Positions 33,661-47,059 are shown, numbered from the stretch's first letter. The stretch is 64,000 nucleotides of DNA from Ypsolopha sequella (GCA_934047225.1 OW204004.1:6700401-6764400), one strand, 5' to 3'. A program made the numbers and translations. The notes: a model not told the origin generated them from the sequence alone.

Positions 33661-33760
33661 AGACCTGGATTGCTCAGAGGTTAGAGCAATCGCCCGGCAA
33701 GCCAGAAGTCCCGTGTTCGAATCCCGGTTCAGAGCTCCTCACATCCAGATTTACTTTTCA
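33661..33760 (+). repeat. tRNA-derived SINE head
   Basis: Pol III boxes: an A-box-like TGCTCAGAGGTTAGAGCAA and a B-box GTTCGAATCCC, correctly spaced for a tRNA. The acceptor stem does not pair and the T stem has a mismatch, so this is a SINE rather than a tRNA gene. It lies just downstream of a MITE of the 58650 family. Confidence 0.6.
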
Positions 33761-34931
33761 TTCTGCGTTTCTATACTGCAGTGATATAATGTTAATCTAT
33801 ACCTCCTTGCGATGGATAAAACGCCAAGTGTTCAAACATAGAAATTTATATCTGTCATAGTTTTAATTAATAATAGGTCTTTACGTATGAAATTGCTGAA
33901 ATTTTCTTACAGATTCATGAGTTTATAACTCCTGTAATTCATTAGCTATTTCAATTATTTGTTTTTTGTTTGAAAGTTGATTTCAAGGTTTAACATCTAC
34001 GTTTTAAATTTTGTTTTTATTTTCAGTTTGATTTTCAAAATTCAATCCTCAAAAACAGTTCGTCCAAAACGCTATCCATTTCCATGATAAGATTTGTAGT
34101 AATTTTTACAGTTGACACTTTTCAAAATTTTAATTTACGTTGCTGTTAGCTTAATGTTGTCTCATTCATACACATACGAAACTACATGATTTGGATTTGT
34201 CATTCCTAAAAAAATGCAAAAATTTTAGTACTGAAAATTGAGTTTCCTTCAAATGCTCTACAGAAAACGGCAATTTCATTTGTAAAGACCTAATATTCGA
34301 AATTGAGGGTAATTTGAGTCTCTTCAGTTATAATATAAATCAATAAGTACGAATTTTTAAATACGTATTTAAATTTTATTATTTAATCGTTCTATTACTC
34401 TTTTTTATTCACCCGCTTTTTATTTTTATTACTTTTCTTCAATGTACAGACACACCGGGTGCTATGCTTTATTTTTGTTGTATATATATTGATATTGATA
34501 AGATAATATGACATAATCAAGGGAGGAAGTCAGAAATTTCTCTCAGCAGTGGTTTGAATTTATTCTTGTTTTCCTAGAATGCAAATCACAGCCAATTATA
34601 TTTTCCGCCAATTTGAAAAATATCTCAAAGGGAATACGTAGATGTATGACGCAGGCATGGCAAACTACGTATTGGTAGTTCTTATTGCCACGTGGTAGCG
34701 GTTAAAATCGTTTGCAAATATGGGCTTGTTCTGCAGACGGTGTACATTCTGTATGACGACGAATTGATATTTACATAATAATTAATATTTACATCATTTG
34801 CTTACAAAATACGCTTACATTTTTGGTATACCTTTTCAATACATGGCATACTACAAGTTTACGTACATCGATCGACACGATATGAATGCCCGTGGATGTA
34901 CAAATACAATACAAATACGTTGAAGGAAATA

Positions 34932-35287
34932 ATAGTAGTTTATGCTACAAGGGTGAAAAGGAATAAATTACGAGGACGATTTAAACGTAACCGAGTAATT
35001 TATTGCTCTTACGCCCGTGTTTCATACTACGTTTTTGAATGCATAGTGTGAGGAAATAAAACAAATATAATCTGGTGAACTTCAAATTATAATTGGCTCA
35101 ATAGGACTGTATCCAGAGCCGTTAAATAGTGGAAAAAAAAGTATTACATTTATGTTACACAGGAAAGGTTGCAGGTTAGCCAACCATTGTAAATAAATAA
35201 AAAATAAAGCCCTAGGGTAAAATAATCGAATTTCTGTTTGGTTTTGATGCATAAAAAGTGGGCCTTTACGAGCACTTGCATTGAAAA
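34932..35287 (+). mobile_element. MITE family 'atagtagtttatgctacaag', copy 2
   Basis: Same ends and landmarks as 33153-33544 with a deletion in the AAACACGAGCG segment. Confidence 0.75.
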
Positions 35288-35759
35288 AACAGTTACATAC
35301 AATATTGTTGAATTACAAATGTAGCCTGGACTAGACTTTTCTGATTCTCATATGTAAACTGGCCATGTTTACATATTAGATCGTAAACCTTATTGATAAT
35401 CTACATTTTTCTATTTTACTTTTTATTTCATTTTCTTGCCACTAATAACATTGTAAATGCAAAAATCTACATCTATGTTCTATTACAAAATGTGAAGAAG
35501 TACAGTGAATATAAGTAAAAACTAAGTCTGAAACAGTTAGGAACATCTTGCTGCCTAATTTAAAATGAGTTTGTTGTGATAATAATTAACCATTTTAATA
35601 TTACATTACATGATATGGGAAGGACATGTGTCAGAGATATTTTCGAGTTTGTAGTATGAAATGCAAGTCACAGTCCACACTAATACACCCATGTTTCACT
35701 GATGATTATTACGTCTCAGCGTGATTTGTGAGCCCTATCGCCCTACTGTAGGCACAAAT

Positions 35760-36190
35760 GGACCCACTACCATCCATCCATCCATCAGCCTAGTTCGTCC
35801 ACTGCTAGACATAAGCCTTTCCAGGACTTTGCTACTCTCGGCAGTCATCCTGGAAGAATTGCCCATACTCACACACGCTGGGCAGGCGGGTTGATGAGCG
35901 CGGTACCGGAACCCTCGCACCAGTGACGCCGCTGCCCGTCACCAGTCTGTTCCATATAAGGCCCGACTATTAGGGATGGATATACCGCCATCCATTGGTC
36001 CCAGGCATGGTGGGCCTCTTGGTTTTTTGCCTGTGAGCTGTCCTCTTACTTTCCCCCGAATTACTTCGAGGGGGTCTCCAAGTAAGATGGTGGAACCTTC
36101 ACAGTGAAGCCCGGAATCAGCTCTACCACCTGTTAGATCCACCACGCAGACCCAAAATTAAATGTGCCCCTATAAGGGATTTGAATCGAC
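35760..36190. repeat. Non-LTR-related interspersed repeat fragment
   Basis: Contains 'ttcgtccactgctagacata', the typical moth/butterfly repeat phrase (consensus-like 'tccactgctggacataggcc'), followed by tracts ending 'cccctataagggatttgaat'. No intact ORF. Classification uncertain. Confidence 0.45.
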
Positions 36191-36227
36191 GACATCGAAC
36201 CAAAAATTCTGAATATGTATTGACTTT

Positions 36228-36330
36228 AAAAGCAGCGATAGCTCAGGGGTAGAACGTGGGTAGAACGCTGGCCTCTCAATCTTGAGATCCAGGTTCGCTC
36301 TCGGTCGGTCATGCACCAATGAGTTTTGCG
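36228..36330 (+). repeat. tRNA-like SINE head with 11-bp internal duplication
   Basis: AGCTCAGGGGTAGAACG (A-box-like), then a duplicated 'tgggtagaacg', then CCAGGTTCGCTCTCGG (B-box-like). Degenerate; not a functional tRNA. Confidence 0.5.
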
Positions 36331-36349
36331 GAATTTATGTGCATAGGTA

Positions 36350-37929
36350 TTTGTTCTTACTTAGCACTTGCTGAACCAAAGCCATTTTCCATATCCTTAG
36401 ACATACAATTCTTTTGCCTATGAAAAGAAAACGATGTTATAGAAACAACAAATTAAATTTCTAGGTTTTTGTCACGGGGATGGCGTAACACAAATTTGTA
36501 CGAGCACAGCTGTCGCCGCGTTTTGGAATAGCGTTAATATTACCTAGTTAGTAAACATACGCGGCGCACACATAGATTCACCCGTCTTCATACAGCCATA
36601 ATAACACCGTATTTCTATGGAACTTAGATGTAAAATATCAAACACGTCATGGCACTGTGCCAAGGTATTATACATACGTGTAAAAAGCCATGACCAGCGG
36701 CCGTACTATGACACAGTTAGGTCCGGGTTGATAATGTTTGAAAAAATATACTTTGCGGCGTTAAGGCTAGACGGTAAAACTTACGCGCGCGAGATTTGGA
36801 TTCTTACAATTGTTATAGCTGTTTCGGTCATTCGCGGCCGGCACGAGCGCACCCTCCCCGCGCGCCCGCTCCCTGCTCAGCACTTGTTAATTTTGTACTC
36901 ACAGCTTACTCTTAGATCCAGATCAGGATATCCTTTCGTACTTTCGTTTTTAGTGCTTTTGTTTATTTAATTCAAAATAGACAACATGCAAAATAAAAAA
37001 TTAATGATCTCTTGTTCCTGTTTGTCTAACGAAGACAATATAATAGTATCATATAGTATGTAAAATATTTTGGACGATTACTGTTTTATATGAGTAACTA
37101 AATGGATATTTACTGTGAAATTCAATTGGTTTTGGAAACGGAAACTGGTGGTAATACTCGTCTAACGAACAATTTTTACGCTTTATTTTGTGCTCTTCTT
37201 CTTTAGATAACTATACAGGCCGTTAACTTAATTATGTGCTTCCCAAAATATGTTTTGACTGAAGGAAAAGTGAAATAAATTGAAAAATATTTATGAAGAA
37301 AACTATGGTAATATGTGTTTACGTAAACATTAAATGAAAAATAAAGCGGTTGAGAAATTTACGAAAAAAATTACAGAATTAAATTTATCATCCACAATAC
37401 GAAACCCTGACTCGCACTTGGCTGTTTTTTTTTTAAATGTAGCAATCATAAAGATATCATAGAGTTAATAAAATATTATTTTTATCAATAAGTGTAATAG
37501 GTAACAATAAGCTGATTGATGTTGTAATTTTTCAGTTTATTAATTACGTTGTAATCTACTTATTTATAGAGGTTTCGTTAGAGTAATCTTCAAGAATACT
37601 CTAAAAAGCTAGATTCGCTCAAAGACAAATAGAACAAAAATTATAAATTATCCAGATATTATTGCACATAATAACATCGGAATGTTGAAATTTTTTTTTT
37701 TACTATTTTTGTAATCCCTTGACATTTTTTTATGCGGAACCGGCCGGATATTTAGTTAAGGAAACGTTATTATGGGATATACAGTATTTTTTAGTAACCA
37801 TTTTTTGTAAATTCTAATAAGTGCCGATAATAATTTACAAGGATAAGATTATAAATGAAAAATGTGATGTTATAATGATTTTTTAATAATTTCTATTTTA
37901 AATTACCTGATAATAACATTATTGCAGGC
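36350..37929. other. Non-coding, mostly unrecognised
   Basis: A GC-rich patch (about 36830-36880, CGCGCCCGCTCCCTGCTCAG) and one GGGTTCCGT-family tail (about 37370-37435). No gene. Confidence 0.4.
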
Positions 37930-38332
37930 ATATTTCTAGGTACTCCAGAATCAATCAAATCAAGTTTCTTAGAGGCGTTTGCATTTTTTCTTGATAAATT
38001 TATCATTTCTTTTGATTTTTTTGTAAACCAACCCATGTAAACTCCAAACAATAAAATAGCAATAAGCCCATTGTGGCACATGAAGATGACCTTGGACCTG
38101 ATAATAATAGTTATGTTCTGTTTTCAGTTCTATGCCTTGAGTCGTCACCTTACAAAATGTGATCAATCCCTTTTGAATTGCATCTGCAGGATTCATTTCC
38201 GAGGCTACAAATGGGCATTTTATTTCTACAGGTCCTTTATTTTCTATGAGTCCATCCGGACTAGCTGCCAGAAAACCATCCACAGGATCGACAAATGACC
38301 ACTTTGATCTACCTTTAGACCGGTATACTTTT
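37930..38332 (-). pseudogene. YqaJ/lambda-exonuclease-type nuclease fragment
   Basis: Minus-strand peptide: SKWSFVDPVDGFLAASPDGL, then VEIKCPFVASE, then YYYQVQGHLHV, then YCYFIVWSLHGLVYKKI. The SPDG Asp, the E-x-K motif and the Q-x-Q of the YqaJ-like recombinase fold are all visible. The frame opens after a stop near 38333 with no ATG and ends near 37969, so it is a fragment. In insects such domains are usually parts of decayed transposons or virus-like genes. Same strand as the two transposase-derived genes but far from them. Confidence 0.65.
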
Positions 38333-39000
38333 CAAAGTCATGGATGGCGCGATTTTATCTGCGTATTTACCTAATAAATATTTACCTGTATAATTTTGAC
38401 CTTAAGGTTTCAACATCAGCATTACAGTGCTTTGGTTGACTGCTGAGTGTTCTATTTTCTTTTGATATACGCCTGAAATTCAATGTGATGAGCGTTAAAA
38501 ATGTTTAGGTTTTCGCATCAAAAGCTTGATCGGTAGGACGAAAGTTGGTTTTTTTTTTAAACTCTATCTTAGTACAGTATACAATACATATTTATACTAA
38601 CTTGATAAGTTTATAACCCTTTTTTACATCTTTTTTTTCGTTTTGCTGATAAACGTACCTTTCCTTTTTTTACCTCGTCGATATAACCATCTGAAATTCA
38701 TAGTAATAAAATAAAGTACCAGTAAAAATTATTTATCCGAATTTTACTTATGTTTTCTTAGTTTACTGTTTTGTATATGATCTTTTGATTAAACAGAAAA
38801 AATCTCTCAGAAGCGGCAACATAGATATTTTAACTCCTGTATAGGGTCAAATTATAATGTGTCCTTATGTAAATTTAATATTGACATTTTTCGTTTATTA
38901 TAATATTTAATAATCCTATACTTCAGATTATAATTTTAATAACTTTTTTTTAAAAAGTTAATAAAAAAAACAGATAAACTTATCAGATAAACTATATAAT
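38333..39000. other. AT-rich non-coding
   Basis: Upstream of the YqaJ fragment on its strand; no further coding recognised. Short words from 38810-38880 recur near 40160-40250 (CTCTCAGAA, CCTGTATAGG), so the 1-kb foldback at 39003 may have split or inserted beside a duplicated sequence. Confidence 0.4.
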
Positions 39001-39002
39001 AA

Positions 39003-40013
39003 ACAGGCTGGAAAAAATTTAAGGGCCCTGGAGGGGAACTGCCTTAAATCCTTTAGTTAGCTCATTTTACTGAAAGGAAACATTCCTTTATTTTTTAAAA
39101 GAAACAAATTGCGTTCAAAGATCTTCTAAAATTCGCTTGTCTCACCCGGGAATCGAACCAAATAAAAATAAAAAAAAAAACCCTCACTATTTTATTATAC
39201 TAATCGGTAGGATTATTGTTCAGGATAAAAAATTGTCTAATAAATATTTGGTCTTTGAAATAAAAAAGTGAAAACTAGTATTTATTTTATTTTATTTAAG
39301 CTTCTAATAAATCGAATTATTCTTGATACGCCATTATTACACAATGACAGCACGGAATGAAAGGTAAACAAAACAAAATTTGAAATTAGACCGAATAGTT
39401 TTATCGATTTTAAAAATGTTGAAAGTTATCGTTCGAATTTCAAATTTGTTGGTCCGCGTTGCAAAAAAAAATACGTTCCCTTTTTAAACTCTTCGTCAGT
39501 ACGCCTAGTGCAAGAAGGAATTGTGCTGTGCATATATTTATTATTAACATTTAACGATTTTCTTATTGAAGTCTTCAAGGTACTTAAGATAAATAACATT
39601 AGCAAGCTTGTACTTCATACGATGTCTTTGGATGTAAGAGAGATAAGAAAATTATAACGTGTCATTTAATTGTTACAAGTGAACAGTACTAGCTATTGTT
39701 AATAAAGAACTTGTAATACATATTCAATTTCATGGGTATCTCGTACAACAGATGAGTGTAAGACCAACTGTTCATAAGATAAATTTTATCCTGAACAATA
39801 ATCCTACCGATTCCTGTAATAAAATAGCGAAGATTTATTTTTTTAATTATTAGTTATTTCGATTCCCGGGTGAGACAAGCGAATTTTAGAAGATCTTTGA
39901 ATGCAGTTTTGTTTCTTTACAAAAATAAAGGAATGTTTTTTTTCAGTAAAATGAGCTAACTAAAGGATTTAAGGTAGTTCCCCTGCAGGGCCCTTGAATT
40001 TTTTCCAACCTGT
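39003..40013. mobile_element. 1-kb foldback element with ACAGGCTGG ends, copy 2
   Basis: 1011 bp, flanked by ATAA (38999-39002, 40014-40017). Same ends and arms as copy 1. Its short central unpaired region is in the opposite orientation relative to copy 1, as shown by the order of CGTACTGAcgAAgAGTTT-like words; inversion of the centre is easy in a foldback. Confidence 0.8.
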
Positions 40014-40017
40014 ATAA

Positions 40018-41281
40018 ATATCAAATAATTTTGCAGATAAACGAAAGTATGCTTTTGAACTTTGCCGATCATCCTTAATAGATAGTTATTAAATTTAGCA
40101 CCAGTAGTAGTTATCTGAATACCTTTATTTCCGCAGTTCACTTTTTTATGTGATCTATAAGTTTCATAGAATAATCTCTCAGAATAAAAAGGGACTACAT
40201 AATTATTTTTAATCCTGTATAGGATCAAATTATTTTGCAAACCTAAAACAGACATAGGTACTAATCGTCGTTATGAACAGTTTTTGTATTAGAGGCTGAA
40301 ATGAAATACTTTTTAGGATTCCGTGCCTCAGAATGAAAAAGACGGAACCCTTATAGGATCACTTTGTTGCCTATCTGTCTGTTATTTTCTTGCTGTCTGT
40401 CATTATGAGGAGCTTTTTGCGATGTGTGGAGAGAACAAATATATGAAGTTATAGTTGTTTATATCCAAAACGAATGTACTAAAGTGCGGGAGCGCCACCC
40501 ACTACTCGACACGTGACTGTAGCGGCGGCGTTTTCTTTGATAAAAGCCACAGTAGACACTTGGCGTGGCATGTCATTGCGTGTTGCATGGCAATGGCAGG
40601 ATAATAGTTATAAGGAGTTGCAGACCAATCAAATTAATGGCCAAATCCAAGATGCATGACCTAATTTATAAACGAAATACATTTTATTTATAAGGTAAAA
40701 AATACAAATAGTACTCACCCATTTTTGCACGAAAAATCTGTCCACCATACTCAATAATTTCTCCATTACCATACACTGGTACAAAACTCTTTGATAATGC
40801 ACCGTATCAACAAGTAAGGTGAGTGAAACGAGTGACCTATCGCTCGTCCAGTCTTCTCCCCCCGCACGCCTCCGCCACCCCTGATGCGACAGAGTGAAAT
40901 TCTAGATTTATGTAATTTGCGCCCGCGATTTCGAATGCCAGCCCATAGTTATTTACTGAAATCCTATACTTTCTACATACAAAATGACTGCATTTTCCAA
41001 ATATTTATGAACTACCACGGGTCCGAAATTCAATATATATTGTTTTTACTTGAGAAATGCTTAAGAAAATCGAAAAAAAAATGGAAAATTTTGGAGCTTA
41101 AAACATAGATTTCCAAGTGCTTGTATTTCCTAAGCGTGTTGATTTTCTGAAATTTAAAGTTAAATCGGACTTGCAGGTTGTGAAAAAGATGAAGTTACTC
41201 AAAGTTTTATTTGATTTAATGCATTAGCGTACAAATAAGAAGCTAAATCGTTTTGTATGGCCGCGGAGTCTTGCGCTCTTC
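40018..41281. other. Non-coding, nothing recognised
   Basis: No domain-bearing frame. A GGATTCCGTGCCTC...GACGGAACCC fragment near 40315-40350 is a short GGGTTCCGT-family relic. Confidence 0.4.
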
Positions 41282-41285
41282 TTAA

Positions 41286-41751
41286 GGGCCTTACTATTGC
41301 CAAATGGGTACTTTCTAAAGCCTACTCCTCGTTTATGGCAAAACCAAAAATAATGAAAAAATGTATTATGAATAATCAACTCTTAGACAACATATGCAAC
41401 ATTTTTCTTTTTCATACCACTAAAACTTCTAAATGAATTTTTTTTTTACTGAATGGTGTTTTTTGACCTCAAATTCCCTACTGCACCTGAGTGGCTTGGC
41501 CGATTGAATTCATCTATACTTTGATAAATAGATAAACTTTATAGCTATAAAAATAACATAAGATTATTCAATCGAGTAATCACGTCCAAGTGAAAAGTAT
41601 AATTTTCTCCTATTTCGCCCTCTCAAGGACGCAGCGAGCGTCGTTACAGCCACTATGCATTGCGCGCTGATGTGAACGTTATTTCAATGTCGTTTCCGTT
41701 GATATTTGTAGTGACAAATATCGAGCTGCTAATTTGGCGATGGTAATCGCC
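41286..41751. mobile_element. TTAA-flanked MITE with GGC...ATCGCC ends, copy 2
   Basis: 466 bp, TTAA at 41282-41285 and 41752-41755, same interior as 23275-23972 without the retroposon. It gives the empty site AAGATTATTCAATC for that insertion. Short related fragments also occur at about 18600-18700 and 19025-19090. Confidence 0.8.
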
Positions 41752-41755
41752 TTAA

Positions 41756-43544
41756 TATTCTAACTCAATGTGTGACACTTTTTATAACCTGCAATGGACA
41801 AAATATTGTCTAATTTCAACGCTAATCGCTACAACGATAAATATTTCATGGTATTGTTGAAAATTAATTTACCGCAAGGTTTATTCTGTAAATATCATAA
41901 TAAATACATGTTTAAAGTACTTACGAGTAAAATGAAATTCCTTTGGATGTCTTATTTGCGTTATTCGAAGAGTTTGAACAATTTGCCACGCTGCGATACA
42001 CCATTTTTACAATATGTTTGTTCTAACGCGTTCGGTTGAGAAATGAGAGGCCCGCGGGTTATGCCTTGACGTATTAATCAAAGCGGTGCATTGCAGTCAC
42101 GGCTTTCATGCATATTTCATGGCATTTATATTCCTTATTAATATGTTCTGTGGTTTTAGTTAACTCTAAACTGACAGGTAGCACCACGTAGCACATAATC
42201 TACCTATCATACTAAACAATATTCCCAAAGAAGCAAACCTGCTGAAACGAAAAAATAAAATTTTTGCGTTTCCTTACTATTTTTAAAACATACGAGGGGC
42301 GTTAATTATAAAGTGATAATGAGGTACAAACTCTTTGGAACCAAAAAAAGTAAATACTGGCTAGTAAGCTGGAATATTGATTAGATTTTTAAAAAGAAAA
42401 TAATTTTTAAACCTTTTGTTTTTAAAAAGTGGAAGTACTTTGTTTGCAATATGTCGTAGCGAGTTGTCGAAAAAAAAAAAAAAAAAACTGCGCGCGGTTT
42501 TAAGTTTTAAGTGGCTGGCGATTAATTTTTGTTGTAATTGGCAAATGTATGTAATAATTAAAATCATAAACAAAACGGAATAATGACATAGTCACACAAA
42601 ATACAAATGAACGAGTGATATATGCTCCACCACCCAACTGACAGCGGAGGGAGGGAAGGGGAAGAAAAAGTGAATTCACCCAAACCTGGTTAGTGTGTAG
42701 CGTGTCAAGTCTATTGAAAAAAAAACGCTTAGTTTTTTAGGTGATGAAATATTTAAAAACGGTTAGATGGCTATTGCTAAAATTTGCATGCTCAGTACCG
42801 TATAGCTCTGAACGGACTCGGATTTGGAACTGGGCGCCATAGTATCTTGTATTCAGATTCAAAAGAGCTATGCAACTATGTATCACATACAGTTATTGGA
42901 GTGGGGTACCAAAATTTGCATCATCCTTTGATGAACATGAAAAACAAATCGCGTGTTGAACAGGCAATATAATTGAATCCACAAAACATTTGATGTTGAT
43001 AAATATGTCACATGACAATCCACTCAATGTGAAAATGACGGATGCTTTTACGCCTCTCGAGATATAAATAGAACACTCAGGTACTCACTCAATATAACAC
43101 TCGTATTCGTATTTGCAAATTTTTCATCGTTATCAATTTCAGAGGTGCACAACCTTTTTTGCTTTGAAAAAGATGATATTCACGAATAGTACTGAGAGGG
43201 AGGGACAAAGGCTTAAGAGACATATCGCAGGCGGATTGAAAAACATCTGCCTTTTGTAATTAATCAAAATTGGACATTTAAATACAAAATCTGCTAAATT
43301 ATTACCATACAAAATTATAATACCTATGTATTGTGTATAGTAATAGTAAGTATAGTATCATCGCAAAATTTCCATTTTTTCCTTTAAATTTTCAAGCCTT
43401 AAATATTAAAATTCTAATTTATAGTTATGTTTAATTACAAAAAAATGGGTTTTTAACCCGAAGATATTAAAGATCTTCAGTTACTACGTTTTTTACACAC
43501 CATTTTGCGACACCTACAAAAATTACAAGAAAACTCTAAAACCT
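41756..43544. other. Non-coding, nothing recognised
   Basis: AT-rich with A/T runs (for example about 42467-42487); short frames have no recognisable domain. Confidence 0.4.
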
Positions 43545-44085
43545 AAAAGGTACAAAAGGAAACTTTATGGTGAGACTCCGTTGTCCGTCCGTCCGTATGT
43601 CACATCACAGCCTCATAACTTAGCACCGTTAAAGATAAAGACATGAAATTTGGCACAAAAATAGCATTAATTTACCCACATATAACAGTGTGAAAAAAAA
43701 TATGAAAAATTTGAAATTGTTCAAAATATTTCTAAAACAAAAGTGAGAAAAATTAAAAATATTATCTTAAAAATACAATATGTATGTCAAATTGTAGATA
43801 TTCAAGCTGATTGTAAAAATATGTATTTTTGTAATATTTACTGGCGCTGGTTTTGAGGAATCTTTAAAAAACTACAAAAATATGTATTTAAGGCCCTATC
43901 TCCAAAACTGGTAGACCGAAAAATATGAAAAAAAATCATGGTAATATGTGTTTACGTAAAAATTATAGGAAAAATAAAGCGGTTGGGAAATTCACAAAAA
44001 AATTACTAAATTAAATGTATCATCCACAATACGGAACTCTAGGTATGCGAGTCTATCTCGCACTTGGCTGGTTTTTTTTTGTTTA
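43545..44085 (+). repeat. Divergent relative of the GGGTTCCGTACC repeat
   Basis: GGTGAGACTCCGTTGTCCGT near the start and GCGAGTCTATCTCGCACTTG followed by a T run at the end, with a long AT-rich interior containing an AAATATGAAAAAAAATCATG-type word also seen near 37300. Confidence 0.5.
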
Positions 44086-45009
44086 GAGAGACTCTTTATC
44101 CAAAAATTGTTATTGAAAAACACTTTTACCAAGTAAGGCCAAAGCCAGAGTTATTAAAAATTCTTCACTCAACTTCTTCTAAAATTAAAAAGTAGCTTAC
44201 AAAAACCGTTTTTTTTGGATACTTCAAGTTTTTTCTCTAAACTTTAGCTTTTATAGCGTTTATCAATTTTGTGCGTAAAAAGTAAAAAGTCAAAGTTATA
44301 GTTCGGCCAAGCGTCCTCGTTTCAAGGTTTGCGTCCTCATTTTAAGGTTTGCCGTAATCAGCACACTGGCAGAGGGATCACTTTTGTGATCACATGTCAG
44401 ATTTTTTTGTACGGAAAATACAGTAAATTTAGATGTATTGAGCAGCAGTAGCAATGATATTAATATCATTGAGCTTTAATTTTGTAATTTTCAAATTTCT
44501 TTCTATAAAGACTTACCTGCAAATTTCAAGTTTCTAAGTTAACTGAAAGTGCTCTATAGATTTTCATGGTGATCAGGTTTGTGTGAAATTGATTATGTAA
44601 AGTGAAAGAACTTTTTTCGCGTCGAGTTAGAAGCCCTGATTTTTGTACAGCACCATGGGGCCATAGACTTATGTAGGAGGTATCAGTTTTAACTTGATAT
44701 CTCATACGGAGACCGAGCAAAAGGGTATTGACAGATAGACGAACAGACAGACAGACGGGCAAAAAAATTATCCTATAACAGTTTCAATGTTTCATTTTGA
44801 GGTACCCTAAAAGTTAACTTTTCATTGGATATCCATACCAAGAAGACCAAAAAAATTGTCTGGGCGAAGGCTTTTTCTCGCATATAAAATGTAACTATGG
44901 AGAATCGTGTGCCATTTTAGATACACAACGGCTAAAAAAACAGTATCCATTTGGTTACACAAGGTTTTAACGCTGCGTATCCATATGGATCCTCATGGCG
45001 CTGAGGATG

Positions 45010-45345
45010 TTAAACTCAAAGATTTCAAAAGTAAAGATAAGCCCTAACCGTAGTATGACAGCACCAACATGTTTCCACCTTTAAATGAGTGACGCTCACA
45101 CGTTTGTGCACACAATCAGTGCTCATCTGAACACAGTGATAGTTGGACGCCTTAAGTGCACTTAAAGTTAATCATTTTAACAACTTTAGTAGTCTGATCA
45201 GTTTGCTGACCGTAGGTAGACAGATGCGCACCCATAAGTGTGCACGCGTCTTCATTTTGTTAACGCACACATTCAAAAACAATGGAATAGATTTTAGGTG
45301 CTTAGGCTCATCTAAACTTTTGAAATCTTTGGTTAAACTGTGCTA
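45010..45345. repeat. Imperfect foldback with AAAGATTTCAAAAGT arms
   Basis: AAACTCAAAGATTTCAAAAG near 45011 mirrors ACTTTTGAAATCTTTGG near 45316; internal GTGCACACA and TGTGCACGC words also face each other. Confidence 0.5.
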
Positions 45346-45349
45346 TAAG

Positions 45350-46529
45350 CACTAGCCCGAAGGAGAAGGTGAGGCTACTTTAGCGGAGGTAGTTATTCAG
45401 CTGTCCTCGCTTTTTGCAACATTATAAAGATTTATTCTGACAGGTATTCACATATCGGTCAGATTATTTAGACATAGATACCTCATAATAGGGTACCACG
45501 GGTACCCCATATACGTCAAATTTGACAGAATCCCCATTAGTTTACTACCTCGGGTTTTCCTCATTATTTCCCTTGCAGTAAATACATTACTGAATTTGTT
45601 TACCTTTTTCCTTTAACCAGGGTGTTCTGCCCGTTTATATAACAACTTTTACTACGGAATGTCTGAATGTGAGTTAAAAGTGTTACCATTCCCTTGCTTA
45701 TGTGTTTGAACTTGCCACTTTTGTCAGACAAAATACTTACCTATTTTTTAAAAAGGCAAAAGACATTTATCTCAGAAATATACGAAACCCAAATAGATTG
45801 GTTATCGAACACAAACACGGATATCGATTGGATATCGATGAACACAAACCTAATACTGAACTTTATAATTATATTCCTATTAATAGGGATATATATATTC
45901 CCAATAATATTCCTAATACTCGTGGTATTTTGTGTTTGTTTGCGATTTTGCACTGTGTGCTGTTTATAAAATTATGATTATAATGTGAATTTAGTAACTG
46001 AATAATTAAGTATGTGACATGTAAATTTCATTGATGTTTTTAAAATATTTGCATGCTAACTTATTATTGGCTGAATAAGGCGATTTCTGTGCATAACTTT
46101 GTTCCATCATATGCATAACCCTTTTCTGTGCAAATAAATGATTTATGTTTTATGGGGCAAAAAAAATCAGCTGATCCATAGAAAAGTTAAATACATACTC
46201 GACCATGTATAAAACAGCTGATTTCATTTTTGCAATTTCAGCCGTTCATATTAATGGTTAGATCACCCTATTTTAAGGAAAAAAGTTTTCATCTAGTTGT
46301 AATCCTTTCTTTAAATATTATGATATATTAACGTTGCCTTCATTGTGTATACTAGAGATTTGTAAAACAAAATCGTGGCCTTTTTGAAAATGTAAAAGTT
46401 ACCACAATTCATATTTATCTTCGTCCACGAGATCTTACTAAAATCTGCCACCAACACACAAACACTGCATTACTGGCAAAAAGTGTATTTGGTATGACAC
46501 CAATAATCTCATATAAAAAAATTCAATTC
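45350..46529. other. AT-rich non-coding, nothing recognised
   Basis: Overlapping hydrophobic frames at 45694-45977 arise from TTTATAATTATATTCC-type low complexity and are not credible genes. Confidence 0.4.
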
Positions 46530-46594
46530 CTGACTGACTGACTCATCGTCGCACAACTCAAACGGCTAGACCCAGGAACATGAAATTTTCACAC
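46530..46594. repeat. Old repeat split by the BEL/Pao insertion (left part)
   Basis: Contains the tandem 'actgactgactcatcg' and 'acggctagacccaggaac' words of a common lepidopteran interspersed repeat. It continues at 53430-53510 with 'ctaagaaaggatttta' and 'ataggggatgaaag'. Confidence 0.55.
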
Positions 46595-47059
46595 TGTTCG
46601 CGCCACTTCTTGTGGCTCTCATACTGCGGGGTAGTTGTGAATTAATATTTTCAACTGTCATTTTCGCTGCATCTCCACCCGCTTAGTTTTGGACGCAAAT
46701 CAATCAGTCGTCAATCAGAAGCCTTTCACGCCGGAGGTATACGCTGATTGTCATTCGACTAGGTCCTACCTCGACCCTACCGCCCGCCATTTTGAGATCG
46801 CACCCGCTGTGCGCCTCATTTTCCTCTATTACTATTACGAAGAAGATTAGCCGAGAAGAGCGCAACCAGGCACGAAGAGGAAGAAGAAAACCATCTTGGA
46901 GAACACCAGAGACTTGGTGGCTCAGGCGAAGCGTGGTTTGTGGTGCATGCAGCTCCTTCCCAAGGTCAGATCTTTCATCTTCGTAATTATTTCTCTTCAC
47001 TTCCCGCTATTTTTAAAACCTATGGTGATACAAAGCACTGCCGTCATATCGCGTGCTCA
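46595..47059 (+). repeat. 5' LTR of the BEL/Pao element
   Basis: Starts TGTTCGCGCC and ends GCGTGCTCA; 465 bp, no difference seen from the 3' LTR. Short open frames inside are duplicated in both LTRs and are not genes. Confidence 0.95.

Noticed and set aside
33661..33760. Possible functional tRNA gene
   Set aside because: A and B boxes are present, but the acceptor and T stems do not pair properly; a SINE is more likely.
42784..42972. Possible additional receptor exon
   Set aside because: The peptide lacks the F-x-W strand and splice phases of exons B and C.
45694..45977. Hydrophobic 91-codon frames resembling membrane proteins
   Set aside because: Two overlapping plus frames and one minus frame all arise from AT-rich near-palindromic sequence.
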